Counted from the stretch's first letter, positions 11,134 to 22,867 are shown. The stretch is DNA of 64,000 bases from Lamellibrachia columna (GCA_963662155.1 OY759263.1:12292053-12356052); one strand, 5' to 3'. Numbers and translations: made by a program. Notes: generated by a model from the sequence alone, not told the origin.

Positions 11134-12381
11134 CTATGCACAGGGCTGGGTCCAATTATGTAATTGTAATTGCAATTCTAATTGATTACAGCAAAATACT
11201 GTAACTGTAATTGACTTTGGTTTTAAAATTCTGCTATAATTGTAATTGTAATTAAAATATAGTGTGTAATTTCATCAATTACAATCAATTAGAGTATTTT
11301 TTCTATAACAAACTACCAGAAAAAACCTACAAAAATATAAATACTCTCACACAAATTAAAAATCAAGATCATAGCACCTGCAGGACCTGTTAATATACTC
11401 AAAGGAATATTCAAATATAACAAATACACCAACAGAATACCTCTGGCCTTCTTAAGCAATGTTTAATCTGCCAGCAGACAGTGCACACCTGGCTTCCAAA
11501 GGGCTCCAAATATGCAAAAGGCATCACCATTAGTTCTTTTCAAGGTATATCCCAATTGGTCATTGGTCTGTCTTTTCTTTGATTCTGTAATCTGCTATCA
11601 GTGTACACAGTGAAGGGCCAGGTGGTGGTTTCTGTTGATACAGTACTTAGATCATGTAATTAACACTGCCCAAGTCAGTAAATAAGCTCAATTGAGAGTG
11701 AGCTACAGCCCACAGGTTTATTAGGGAAGAATACTGGCTTGGAGCCAATAGACTCATGGTAGGCAAACAAGTGTACAACCTCAAAACACAACTGCCAAGT
11801 AAACCAATCTGGGTATTACACAGTAGACAAAATGGGTGTACACCAAGGAGTATACACAAAACCCCTTGGGATGTATCTTGATGGGAACATTGCTAATGTA
11901 CTGGTATGAATTATTTGTGGTTACATTTTATGAGTGAAATTGCTTTGAAATGGCTTAGTAGATTGGAGACTCATTAGGATTTCAAATGGTTGTGGTCTTT
12001 GTTTATAGTTGTACTGTACTCCGTGTAATTAAATATTAATTAATGAACCAAGCAAACGTTACATTATATTTATAAGTAACAATAATATTTATCTAGCTAA
12101 TTGTATCATGAAGTCACGGTTCAACAAAATGTACAAACATCACCAAGTTCATTATACTTGTTTATCAATCATATTATTCTTACACACAATCAGCAACACA
12201 TGCTACATAATTAACAAATGGTTCTGTGTTATACAAATGTAATTGTAATTGAAACTGAAATGGTGTAATTGTAATTGATTTGAAAAATTTAGAAGTGTAA
12301 TTGTAATTGAACTGAAAAATGTAAAGTAACTGTAATTGTAATTGATTTGATTTTTTTGTAATTGGACCCAGCCTTGCATAG
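11134..12381. mobile_element. Foldback / MITE-like element with (TAATTG)n ends
   Basis: The ends are inverted copies: CTATGCACAGGGCTGGGTCC at 11,134 and its complement near 12,381 with one base missing (GGACCCAGCCTTGCATAG). Inside each end lies a TAATTGTAATTG-rich tract (11,150-11,280 and 12,233-12,362). The CAGGG start is reminiscent of hAT elements, but no 8-bp target duplication is visible. The interior has no transposase. Confidence 0.6.
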
Positions 12382-12499
12382 AGCTACAGCCCACAGACAT
12401 AGACATGAAATACGTGTTTATTACCAGTTTATAGCATTTTTGTAACGTTTCAAGTTTCATGAAAATGCTTATGGTTTTGCTAAGCATGTCCTTCGCCTA

Positions 12500-12955
12500 T
12501 ACTAGCAAACACCAGATAGAAAAAATGTATGGCGATTGGCTTTGTCTAGACTTACTGGTGTGGTACATATGAATAGTAGGGCATTGTAAGTTTGGATATA
12601 GGAAGTTTTAGACAATTCATACGATCTGACATAAGTGCATTTGAGCAGGGACATTGCCAGGTTTACTGGTGGAAGCTGTTGAGAGTGAAATGGTGGATTT
12701 TTAGATGATATTAATAGGCGGAAGGATATTGGTGATTTTTTGGGCCACTAGATGCATGTGTGTGGTAAATCGTGCCATTATTGGTAAACACTGACGGGTA
12801 TCGTGCATAGATACATACTACAAGAGTTAGAAATGTCTAATTTTACCAAACTCAATCAGTAAGTCAGTAAGATGATGACAGCAGCTGGTAAAACTTTATA
12901 ATTTTTGATGGTCACGTTTTCTAATAATCATACAAAACGTTAAAGGTGCATCCTC
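12500..12955 (+). repeat. Interspersed repeat family R, copy 3 (interrupted)
   Basis: Homologous to 4,640-5,020 from ACTTACTGGTGTGG to CATACAAAACGTTAA. The expected end of the repeat (CATGGCCACC to GTAGGCTGAACCC) appears only at 14,402-14,441, so about 1.44 kb has been inserted into this copy. Confidence 0.65.
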
Positions 12956-14401
12956 AATTAATTTTTGTTTGCATAGGGTGTGTGGTGGCATCTGTTAAAA
13001 TCAAAACATGTAAAGTGTCATCTTTCTCAACTTAATGTGAGACATTACCACATAAACATAAACATCCTTTTGGCTTTGTGCACGAAAATAAAATGCATGT
13101 CCTAAACTGTGAATACAATGCACAACAGCCACATGTTATGCTGAATGCACACTACTAGCAGACCTGTAAATTCACAGGAATCTCGGTCGTCATAAAATAA
13201 ATTTGGCATAATTTAAATATGCCTAAAATCAGCACCATTCAGCACTAATAATAAACAAAAACAGTCTAAGCCGTGTTTATTAGTAATAAATAAGGCCCTC
13301 AGTAAGGTGCTAAGCATAGGCTGCTATAGGCAAACCAACTTTTTTCAGTCGTCATTTCTTCACGACTTCACCTCTAGTAGGAATATGTAATATAGCAATA
13401 ACTAGTGTTATTTTATTTACATGTATAGCAAACAGCGTTTATCAAAGCGGTCGAGTGTAGGCATTGGCAATGATAAATGATGTGGTGCTTGCAGTTGCCG
13501 ATGGCGGTGCCGTACTTACACATAGCTATCACTATACCTGCCTACTTAATCGTCACTGAATGAATAAAATGCAGCCATAATATGACTGCATTTATTGTTG
13601 CCAAATGAAACAGTTTAATAATACGTACCTTTGTTCAGTACAAATACCGCTTGGAGTATTGACAAGAATGGATCACGCGCAGTCATACGTGTTCCTCTGT
13701 TTGGGCATGGACCACTGTCAGAATCCATCTGCCATTACATAAATAAAGAGTCCCAAGGAAAAATTTATTGTGCAGTTTGGGTGTATTTGTGAGAGCTGAA
13801 ATTGTGTGAATGATTGAGTGGAAGTGATGTTTTTGTGCATAGTAGCATCTGAGCTTTGAAATGATGCCATTTGTCAGTTGGTATACCTGTTGCATAAGGA
13901 CACAGTGACCATTAGGCAGGATATACTCGTATTTTGGAAACCAGGGAGTTTCATGGCAGAAATGCAGCGGGTCAGGCATTGAAGCAATTTGTGGGAAACG
14001 GAGGCATTCAATTTTCACAATTTTCACACAACAGGTGTCTTAGTGGGTCTGTCATGTGTTGTAAAAATGTTAAGAAAATTGTAGAAAAAAATTTCCATTG
14101 AGGCATAAGAACGTTATAATGGTCGTCTATGGGAAAAGTGACTGTGGTCTGTTCCCGTTTTTATTGGCGCATTTTCCATGATCTTGTGAAAACACGTGAC
14201 CAAACAAGTTGACGGGTTGGAGACTAGATGTCAGCCCAGCTATCGGTTATGGCATGTTACACGATCTAACGCCCAAAGCATATGCTTTCGACAATTTTAT
14301 TAACCCGACTGCAGATATCACTTAAACTAGTCACACATTACACATTTGGAGAAAAAAAACAAGAATCACGATGGGCTGAACTTTTTATTAAGCAGCTTTT
14401 A
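12956..14401. other. Insertion inside family R copy 3, unclassified
   Basis: No domain is recognised. A 114-codon minus-strand frame at 13,683-14,027 resembles nothing I know. The ends (AGGTGCATCC and GCAGCTTTTA) are not clear inverted repeats, and a TTAA-like target is only approximate. Confidence 0.35.
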
Positions 14402-15532
14402 CATGGCCACCAACATGAAATGTAACTGTAGGCTGAACCCAATTAAACGGAAGTCATGGTTGCAGCACGGTTATAAAAAATTTATATGCTTATGTTTTGG
14501 TCGTTGTTAGCTCAATTGTGGATGCTACAGGTAATTTGATGAAATTATTAGTTTGTTATAACACATTTCGTAGAATTTTTATAATTTCCCATTCCGATAA
14601 AATAATGAGGTGTCATATTTTTAAAATAGATAAATAGATAAAAACGGCTGCTAACCTGGCCCATGTTGTGTGTGTTTGACTTCGAAAATTTTTGGTGTCA
14701 GGCTAGTTAATATTATATTATTATATATATTTGATTGATTTCATCTAGTCAACAAGATCATTACTTACTAAGCGCCACTATTACTATATACTATAGCTGA
14801 CCTATTATATATCAACAGTTTCAAATAAATGTACTTTTTAATGCTGTGCTATAATGTTTGTTGTGCATCAGCCGATACGTTATGCAATTTGATGTTTAAT
14901 AAGACATCTGATTGTTAATCAACGCTATTTTTTCTTGTTCCACGAGTTAAAATTGCCCAAAAGAGCTTGTGGTAAGCAAAAAGCTTAAAATAAGCACTTT
15001 TTTGTATAGAAAATAATCATTTCATTTCACAAATGCCTATTCACCACATCTCAATATGCATGTCATGTTGTGTGCAGTTCTCTGTAAGTGTTTTGAGCAC
15101 AAGGAAATGAAGGTATGCAACCCTAACCGCAGCTAACCCCATCCCTGGTTAACCCAGTCTCTAGCTAATCCCATCCATAGCTAACCCTAACCCTGAAGTG
15201 GTTTACAGAAGATATAACAAGATCATTACTTATTAAGCGCCACTATTATTAAAAAAATTAACCCTCTCCTTTAGGAGGTGTCCTATAGCTGACCTATTAT
15301 ATATCAACAGTTTCAAATAAATGTACTTTTTAATGCTGTGCTATAATGTTTGATGTGCATCAGCCGATACGTTATGCAATTTGATGTTTGATGTGCATCA
15401 TTATCTATTATATATCAACAGTTTCAAATAAATGTACTTTTTAATGCTGCAACCATGACTTCTTCTGTAAACCACTTCAGCAACCATGACTTCCGTTTAA
15501 TTGGGTTCAGCCTACAGTGCATAATATGATAT
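14402..15532. repeat. Scrambled duplicated segments
   Basis: A segment containing AACAAGATCATTACTTA and CTATTATATATCAACAG is present at 14,752-14,900, again at 15,219-15,385 and partly at 15,405-15,450. CTGAAGTGGTTTACAGAAG at 15,193 has its complement at 15,463. The R-family end at 14,420-14,460 has an inverted copy at 15,481-15,517. CCTAACC-rich repeats (15,118-15,190) resemble degenerate telomeric or minisatellite sequence. No gene is seen. Confidence 0.55.
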
Positions 15533-15624
15533 TATCCTGTGTGCAAGATATTCTTCTCATATTGTCCTCCATATTGTTGATCCCTGAACTTTTTTGAGAA
15601 AACACTTATTTTTTGAGATGATAC
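15533..15624 (+). repeat. Fragment of the edge direct repeat
   Basis: 92 bp nearly identical to 1,565-1,656 (one mismatch seen), closer to the left-edge copy than to the right-edge copy. It abuts the inner end of the right palindrome arm. Confidence 0.85.
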
Positions 15625-15956
15625 AATTAGTTCTGAATAAACAGAACATATAATATTTAAATAATTTTTGTATCATGTTTTTGAGTATGTAAATAATAGG
15701 ACTCTATTCCTTATAAATGTAAGCATTTGAATTGCATGTGATTCAGTATTTTCTAATTGCACATATTCTGATTACTCAAGTGTTATTAAACGAATAGCTA
15801 TGTAGGGGATACATTATATACAAGTTTTTTTAACTTCTTGTGTATTCCTTTCAAACATCTATTTACGTCACTGAAAAGAAAAATATACATATATATTGTC
15901 ACGTCTATTGCAGCCATTACTATATTTATTGTTTGAATAAAATTTATTGAATTGAA

Positions 15957-16553
15957 TTTGTGGCAATGGGTTATTTGATGTGCCGCACCCCTATTATTAT
16001 TCTTGGCGAATGTTACTGTTGCTCTATTTCCTCAAGCTTTTGCTTTACATATTAAACACTGTCAGTACCCAATAGTCATTCGACTTGGTTACAATGAGAA
16101 ACTTAACTTATATAGAAATATTAAATTTTTTCATTCGCTATCATATAGACGTCTATGAGGCGATATGATTGGAGCTTTTAAAATTATACACAATCTATGA
16201 TACTGAATCTTCACCTAAACTCTTAAAATGGGAGGATGTATCCTTCAGGACAGGAATCTAAAATTATTTATTCAAAGAAGAAATATAAGAAAAAATGCTT
16301 TTCCCATCAGAGACAGAGTGATTGAACCTTGGAATTCCCTCCCGGAAACAGTAAGCAAAATCTTTAAATACTTTTAAAAACCGCCTGGACCATTTCTGGT
16401 CCAATTAGGAAATTATATGTATAATTTCGAAGCACCATTAAAACAGGAACCGGAATTCTTAAACTATTAATAGACGACGAAGAAGATCTGATCATTGAGG
16501 AGTCGCAAGAATCCTGCGATCAGAACCATCTTAAAGTATGGTAAGGTAAGGTT
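15957..16553 (+). mobile_element. LINE 3' fragment (right arm)
   Basis: Plus-strand mirror of 7,120-7,715: reverse transcriptase tail words (GDMIGAFKIIHN, WNSLPETVSK) in broken frames, then a GGTAAGGTAAGG tail. It is 5' truncated. Confidence 0.65.
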
Positions 16554-16962
16554 ATCTAGCAATAACCATGCATGTAGAAGTATATCATTAAAAGTTAAAT
16601 TACCTTTTTGTCAGAACGCATGAGAGACGTTTGACAGATGACCTCGAGACGTTGGCCCGATAACCGCATGTTGTGTGAGAAGACGATTACAAAACGACGA
16701 GAAACTCGTTGGTCAATAGAAGGTCAGGTTAAGGCCAAGGGCAAGGCCATAAATAATAAAACTGAGTGTATAGACGTCGTAGATGTAAACAACAACAAAA
16801 AAGCGTACCTGGCCTAAAGAATAGACTAATATTAATTTTAATGTGCTTTTTTGTATATACTGGAACTAATACATTTTGTCAACGTGCTGGTGGTCAAATG
16901 AGTTTTTTTTGGTACTTATTTCACAGTCAGTTTACATTTTTCATCTCGTGACGTTTCGATTA

Positions 16963-17888
16963 TGGGGAGCGGTGGTCTAATGGTTAGAGCACCCGCCTGT
17001 CGATCGAGAGGACGGTGGTTCGATTCCACCTCCGCCGTTTCGAAGCTTGGGCAATTTCGTTCACCCCACTTTGCCCGTGTCCTGCGTTAGCTCAATATTG
17101 GGCTGTTTGGAGTATAACTACTTGAGACTTGAGATTGCTGTAAACAATCTTCTTCAGACGACTGCCGCTAGATGGCGACACAGTAGTCATTCTACGCAGA
17201 CGTCCCTCTGGTGTGTGCCCCCCGCGGCCGCGCCCTGGGTGGCCCTTCAATAGATCATCGTAGATCGTTATCGAGCGATATGTGAATCGCGTTCGAGCGA
17301 TAATGTGAATCGTTTTCATTGTTATTTAATCTTAAATTAAGTTATAATCGCCGTGTAGCGAGGTTTGGTTATTATTTAATTATTTGTTTTAGTAATTATG
17401 AAATTTTATATGTATGTATTGTATATAATATGCATTGAGTAATATAATGTAAATTAAACACATTAACTGGCTACCGTAGTTTCAATGGTATTATATTATA
17501 CACGACTATTGCGCGACAGTGTCACAGTAGCTGTCTGTAATAGCTGACCTTCTGAGAGGGGATATGGCACCACATGATAACGATGATATCGGTATATCAG
17601 ATTGCATAGACCAAGGGACTGTGTTTATGTAGATACACATGTGTAATTAATCAATTAAACAAGTTAATTTGAAATAGTGAACAGTGACTTTAAGTGGCTT
17701 TCGAGAATACGACTACATTAATTGGACAAACAATTGTATATACATAATAGTTTTGATTGAGTTTACACACGGTAAGCCCCGTTGTGCAATACTCTTATAT
17801 TTCGTTTACTTTATTTGTATGTGGTTTATATGGACATCTGTACACGCTGCACAGTTGAGTCTGGCAATAAAGATATTGAATTGAATTG
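16963..17888 (+). mobile_element. tRNA-derived SINE-like element (right arm)
   Basis: The A box is at 16,973-16,983 and the B box at 17,017-17,027, with a perfect five-pair T stem (17,014-17,030). The presumed acceptor strands (GGGGAGC and TCCGCC) do not pair, and the anticodon stem is poor, so this is a tRNA-related head and not a tRNA gene. The tail at 17,865-17,888 is CAATAAAGATATTGAATTG. Confidence 0.55.
17163..17180 (+). promoter_or_regulatory. CTCF-like motif
   Basis: CTGCCGCTAGATGGCGAC, mirror of 6,493-6,510. Confidence 0.35.
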
Positions 17889-17937
17889 AAAAATGCTCAC
17901 TGTGACAACATGACAAAGTATCGGTTTGCAACATGCT

Positions 17938-17952
17938 CGCTAGGTGGCGCCG
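17938..17952 (+). promoter_or_regulatory. CTCF-like motif
   Basis: CGCTAGGTGGCGCC, mirror of 5,721-5,735. It faces the minus-strand motif at 18,122. Confidence 0.4.
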
Positions 17953-18121
17953 TTTTCGATTTTAAGCATCCTGCTACACTATGAAAATATATAAATAAAA
18001 TGCAGAATTTACGTATATTCATGTTTGTAAATCAAAGTTCACCCTTTACCGAACGCTAAATATTAAAAATGAACGCCATAGATAATTACTTACGTAGTAG
18101 AAATTTATCACTGCACGGGCG

Positions 18122-18136
18122 GCGCCATCTAGCGGC
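18122..18136 (-). promoter_or_regulatory. CTCF-like motif
   Basis: Mirror of 5,537-5,551 (CCGCTAGATGGCGCC on the minus strand). Confidence 0.4.
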
Positions 18137-18597
18137 CTAAAATGCAATGAATTGTTGACGGCATTACTTTTAGTGATGTGATGTACGTCGCTAACCAGAG
18201 CTAACCAAGCCCAAATATTGTTTAGTAATGTTAACAAATGATCAATAAAAGACATACAATGGTTTATCCGTGAATCTAGGTGAATCCCGGATTTACGAGA
18301 ATCATGACATTTTCACCTTGAATAAAAAATACTTTCACTTACACAAATAAAACACGATGTATATCAGAATAAAGTGCGTTTATCCCGCGTTACAGGCTTG
18401 TGCACACTTTTATTATAGGTGGTCAATGTCAGCTGCGATGGACCGTAAATAGGCACCCCGTATAAACGGGCGCGGGTACACGTTTTGGTCAACTTACCGA
18501 TCACAGCACTACTAGCGCCGCCCAACGAGGTTCGGCATTGCTGGTTCAGGCCGCACGTCTGACCTAACTCGAGCCCTCGGCGGCAGCTACACGTTGG

Positions 18598-19033
18598 AGG
18601 GTTCAGCCTACTGTTACGTTTTCCATTTGTGACTATGTTAACATTTTGCACGATTATAAGAAAACGGGACCATAAAAAATTCTGAAACTTCTTTCCTGCC
18701 GTTGCATCATCTCATTGACATGCTGGTCGAGTTTTGTCAAAATCACATATTTCTAACTCTTTTTAAATGGCTGAACGTGCCATACCCGTCAATGTTTACC
18801 AATTTCTGCATACATTTCTACGCACACGTGCCTTAATTGTGGCAAAAAAATTGCCAAAAATCCTTCCGCCTATTTAAATAATCTAAAAATCCACGGTTAT
18901 ACTGATAGCATGTTCTACCAGCAAACTTGCCAATGTGTCTACTCAAATGCAGTTATGTCAGATGATATGATTTTTTTTAAATTACACACATCTAAACTTA
19001 CTGTGCCCTACATTCGTAACACATCAGGAAGTC
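18598..19033 (-). repeat. Interspersed repeat family R, right-arm copy
   Basis: Mirror of 4,640-5,075, running from GGGTTCAGCCTACTGTT to CAGGAAGTCTA. Confidence 0.75.
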
Positions 19034-19347
19034 TAACTGAGGCATGATCCCGAGCGTCGCCACCGAGCTATGCTGTAATGCGATCCGGGCGAGACAGCGT
19101 CATCAACCGCCTGTCTCCAGCCAAGCGATGTCAACATTGACCCGAGGCAGCTGCAGTCAAGTGCACACGTCGACGTGGCCTCGATTATCCAGGCTCCGCG
19201 CTGTGGCGCCACCGTTTGTCGCACTCGTCTTCGCCTGCGCCTGGACATTAGTGGGGTTTCCATTGTGACAGAAATAATGTATGCCCATTGGCATATGATA
19301 TGGTGTGGATGTAGCTCTCAGCCAAATAGACCCCCTCACAAATGTAA

Positions 19348-19651
19348 CGCGAATAACCGAAATAGCTAATTTTTCCTCTCTGTACTGTGTTTCTTGTATG
19401 TAAACAAAACTGGTTATTTTCCCACACTGACTGATATATGGGTCAATCCTTGTCAAATCAACCCATTTTCAGGAAATTTCAAAAGTTGATGCCACTGAAT
19501 TTGCTTAAATTTTAAAGGATGATTAATACCTATACCTGAGCACTTCAACAAAAGAAATAAGCATTTACATTAAAAAAAATGTCAGTAATGTGAAAGTGCC
19601 CTAAAACGCACCCACTATTTTGATTTCTTTTTAGGTGCTTCTAACTTGAGA
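19348..19651. other. Unassigned sequence between palindrome and LINE
   Basis: No repeat or coding signal is recognised. Confidence 0.4.
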
Positions 19652-19680
19652 AGTTTACTTACTTACTTAATTTACTTTAC

Positions 19681-21258
19681 TTAGTCCTCTTCGTGCCCGG
19701 TGGCACATAAGGCATCAACAAGAGAGCGCCACTGCTGTCGGTCTGCAGCCCATTTGGTGATGGTGTTCCATGTCAGGCCGCATTCTTTCATCTCCTTCTC
19801 CACTGTTCGTCTCCATGTTTCTTTTGGGCGACCACGTCTCCTTTTTCCATCTGCTGTCCAGCGTAAGGCTGTCTTGGGCAGTGCGCCAGGTGACATTCGG
19901 CACACGTGTCCAAGCCATCTCCATCTTCTCCATGTTATATCTGTTTTGCGGTGCAGCTCTTCATTAGTGATGGTGTTGGGCCAAAATACTCCTAGGATCT
20001 TCCGTAGACACTTGTTTTGGAAGGTCTCAAGCTTGTGTGTTAGCTTGGCTGTCAGCTTCCAGCACTCGGAGCCGTAGAGAAGTACACTGAGAACATTAAT
20101 ATTGTACAGTCTCAGTTTTGTTTCCAATCTCAGTTGCTTGGATTTCCAGATGGGCTTCAGCGTAGCGAAGGTCTGACTTGCCTTTTTGATCCTAGCCGTG
20201 GCATCTTTTGCAGAGTCTCCATCTGTTGTGATTTTGCTTCCCAGGTATGCAAAGTCCTGAACGTCTTCCAAAGCATCACTGTTGTTTATGTTGTTTATGG
20301 TGATGGGGTTATCTGTCTTGTTGTTGATCCTCATAAGTTTGGTTTTTGCTGTGTTGAGCTTTAACCCAATCTGTGGTGCTGTTGTTGTGAGTTTGTCCAT
20401 CTTTTCTTGCATGTCCTTGTGCCTGTTAGACAGCAGTCCAATGTCATCTGCATAGTCCAGGTCTTCCAAGATCGAGGTAAGTGTCCATCTGATGCCTCTG
20501 TTTCCATTTTTGGTGATTTCTATCATCAGCCAGTCGATGGCAAGGGTGAAAAGAAATGGTGAGAGAATGCATCCCTGTTTTACTCCGGATTTTACGCTAA
20601 AGCTGTCTGACATGTGACTGTTACAGGCGACTTGACACTGGACGTCTGTGTAAATTATCTTGATCACATTTACCATCTTCTGTGGGATCCCGTAGTGACG
20701 TAGTATTCTCCACAGGGATTCTCTGTGAAGGCTGTCAAAGGCCTTTTCAAAGTCAATGAAGGCAATGTAGATCGTACTGTTCCATTCCGTGCTTTGTTCC
20801 AAAATCTGCCGTAGCGTGAAAATGTGGTCGATGCATGACTTTCCTCTTCTGAATCCAGCTTGTTCCTGTCGGAGGATTGTATCAGTAGCTGCTGATATTC
20901 TCTTCAGGATTATGCGGCTGAAAATCTTGCATGTCATTGATAACAAGGTTATGCCCCGCCAGTTGTTACAGTTCCCCAAGTCGTCCTTCTTTGGTAGCTT
21001 GATAATTGTGCCTGTCTTCCAATCATCTGGTGTGTCTTCTTCATCCCATATTCTCTGGAAGATCTGGCATAGGATTCTGGGTGTCTCTTGTTCATCTGCT
21101 TTCAGCATTTCTGCGCAGACGCTGTCGCTTCCTGGTGCTTTTTCCATTCTTCTGGGCTTTAATGGCTTCTCTGACTTATGCTTCTGTGATTTGGTCGAGG
21201 TTGATTTCAAGGTCATCTGCTGCCTCCGGGATGTCTGCAAGTCTGGGTGGATCTGCAC
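19681..21258 (-). pseudogene. LINE reverse transcriptase and C-terminal region
   Basis: 525 codons open to TAA. From about residue 40: APGSDSVCAEMLK (finger motif), NWRGITLLSMTCKIFSRI, EQAGFRRGKSCIDHIF, YIAFIDFEKAFDSLHR with the first catalytic Asp, GVKQGCILSPFLFTLAIDW and LDYADDIGLLS with the YADD active site. The C-terminal third has WLGHVCRMSPGALPKTAL and RRRGRPKETWRRTVEKEM. The catalytic core is complete, but the first residues are out-of-frame sequence and the endonuclease is disconnected. The tail microsatellite directly after the stop is the usual 3' end of such elements. Confidence 0.8.
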
Positions 21259-21857
21259 GATTGAGAACCTGTTGGAAATGCTCCTTCCATCTCTCTATCT
21301 TCTCTTTCTCGACTGTGATTATCTTTCCATCTGCATCTTTCAGTGCTAGATTCTGGTTTGGACCTGTATCTCCTTTCAGCTTCTTGGTTATTTGGTAGAG
21401 TGACTTCATATCCTTTCTTCTTGCTGCTGCTTCTGCGTCTTCTGCGAGGTTTTCAATGTAAGTGCGTTTGTCTACTCTGGTACTCCGTTTTACTTCTTTG
21501 TCTTTTTGTGAGTATTCTCTTGAAAGTCGTTCTTTGAGTCTTGGGGGACTTTGTGGTGAGCAGCTTTTTCTTTATTCCTTTCCTTTGGTCTATTTTGTCC
21601 CAAGTTGATGTGGAAATCCACTGCTCTTTCTTTGCTCTTCTGTAGCCTAGCACTGCTTTCCCTGCTAGCTCCATGGCCATGTTAAAACTGTGTGTAGTCA
21701 TCTCTGTTTCCTCCTGCAGAATACCAAAACTGTTCTTCAGAGCAATTGTGAACTGTTGCTTGGTTTCTGGGTTTTGTAGCTTGGTGGTATCAAAACGCTC
21801 TTTCTTCTTCTCTCCTGTCTTTGCCTTTCTCAGTTTCAGAGCAAGTTTTCTTATCAA
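21176..21857 (-). pseudogene. LINE linker between endonuclease and reverse transcriptase
   Basis: Two overlapping-phase pieces (21,857-21,453 and 21,409-21,176) give basic, helical sequence typical of the region before the reverse transcriptase (for example KSLYQITKKLKGD and ERWKEHFQQVLNR, a widespread LINE motif). A frameshift lies near 21,450 and another near 21,170, where the ITEA end must join the APGSDSVCAEMLK start of the next piece. Confidence 0.65.
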
Positions 21858-21887
21858 CAGGTTGTGGTCGCTGCCAACATCAGCTAG

Positions 21888-22733
21888 TCATTTTCCATTT
21901 ACAAGGGTGTTATCTATTTGACTCTCAGTTCTGCCGTCTGGGGATCTCCATGTCAGCTTATGTATTGTCTTATGTTGGAAGAGTGTCCCTCCAATCACGA
22001 GGTCATTCTCCCCACATATGTCACACAATCTGCTGCCGTTATCAGTCATTGTACCTGTTCCGTGTTTGCCCATGATCCTTTCCCTGTTAGTGTTGTCGCT
22101 CCCAACTCGTGCATTGAAATCTCCAAGAACCACTAGTACGTCATGTTTGGGGATGTCTTCCAAAATTGACTGAAGACTGTCATAGAAGTTATCTTTTTCT
22201 TCTTTTTCTGCTTCCTCTGTAGGTGCGTAACAGGTTACCACTGAGAGTTTGGTAAATCTGGACTTAAATCTAGCATAAAGAAATCGTTCAGTTATTGGTT
22301 TCCATTCAAGAAGAGTGTTACCTTTCTCCTTCTGGATGATCAGGGCTACTCCTTGTCTATGCTGGTTGTCCTCTCTGCCTGACCACAGTATGGTGTCTCC
22401 TGTCGCCAGTTGTCGTTTTCCAGCTCCAGTCCATCTAGCCTCCATGATACCTAGAAGGCTGATTTTGTATTGGTGCATTTCCTGGAGAACCTGTGCCAGT
22501 CTTCCTGTCTGATATAGTGTTCTCACATTCCAGCATCCAATGTTGATAAAAGTTTTGGGTGTAAGGAGATCCGCCATCGGGTTGAAGACTTCCTTGCGGG
22601 TTTGGTCCCCATCCTTCATAAGTCCAGTTGCCTGTACTGCTTCTCTCCTACCGCCCGGTGCAGTTTTCTCTCTTGTTTCAGTTTCCGTAGCTAGGCTGTT
22701 TTTACGGGGTGGGTTCGCTGGCCCCACGCCCAA
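21888..22733 (-). pseudogene. LINE endonuclease domain
   Basis: 281 codons. Residues from about 60 form an AP-endonuclease-like domain: INIGCWNVRTLYQTGRLAQV, LLGIMEARWTGAG with the catalytic Glu, VVLGDFNARVGSDN, and near the end HKLTWRSPDGRTESQIDNTL. A TGA (21,888-21,890) replaces what should be a Trp codon; the sense frame continues beyond it with LADVGSDHNLLIRKLALKLR, which holds the conserved SDH motif. The domain makes the target nick for reverse transcription. Confidence 0.75.
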
Positions 22734-22867
22734 CCCTCATCTTTTTTCCGGGCTTGGGACCGGCAGGAGATTCTCAAAGAGCATTTTCCAGGCAGAGTTA
22801 AGAAGAAGTTTACAGGCTACAAATCTGAAATGTGCTGAATATGTAGACATATTGGTACAGATTATCC

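Larger units (their letters stand above)
15629..19347 (-). repeat. Palindrome, right arm (3.72 kb)
   Basis: Reverse complement of 4,326-8,043 at over 99% identity. In order it holds a CR1-like LINE 3' UTR (15,629-15,957), a LINE 3' fragment (to 16,553), unassigned sequence (to 16,962), the SINE-like element (16,963-17,888), unassigned sequence with CTCF-like motifs, a family R copy (18,598-19,033) and the MITE-related GC-rich segment. Confidence 0.92.
19652..22760 (-). mobile_element. Nimb/I-group-like LINE, degraded
   Basis: On the minus strand: endonuclease domain (22,733-21,888), linker (21,857-21,176, two frames) and reverse transcriptase plus C-terminal region (21,258-19,681), followed directly by an (AGTA)n-type 3' tail (19,650-19,680). 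The endonuclease words (GCWNVRTLYQTG, HKTIHKLTWRSPDG) and the C-terminal RGRPKETWRRT resemble Nimb-type LINEs known from molluscs; the clade assignment is from memory. No ORF1 is seen upstream of 22,760. At least one nonsense codon and two frameshifts make it nonautonomous. Confidence 0.75.

Noticed and set aside
13683..14027. 114-codon minus-strand gene
   Set aside because: No recognisable domain, no splice or promoter context, and it lies in an insertion within a repeat.
15118..15200. Interstitial telomere (CCCTAA repeats)
   Set aside because: Only degenerate AACCC-rich words with irregular spacing; no run of TTAGGG/CCCTAA units.
4326..19347. A giant DNA transposon with 3.7-kb terminal inverted repeats
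   Set aside because: No target-site duplication at the outer ends, no transposase in the spacer, and the arms contain unrelated repeats cut at arbitrary points.
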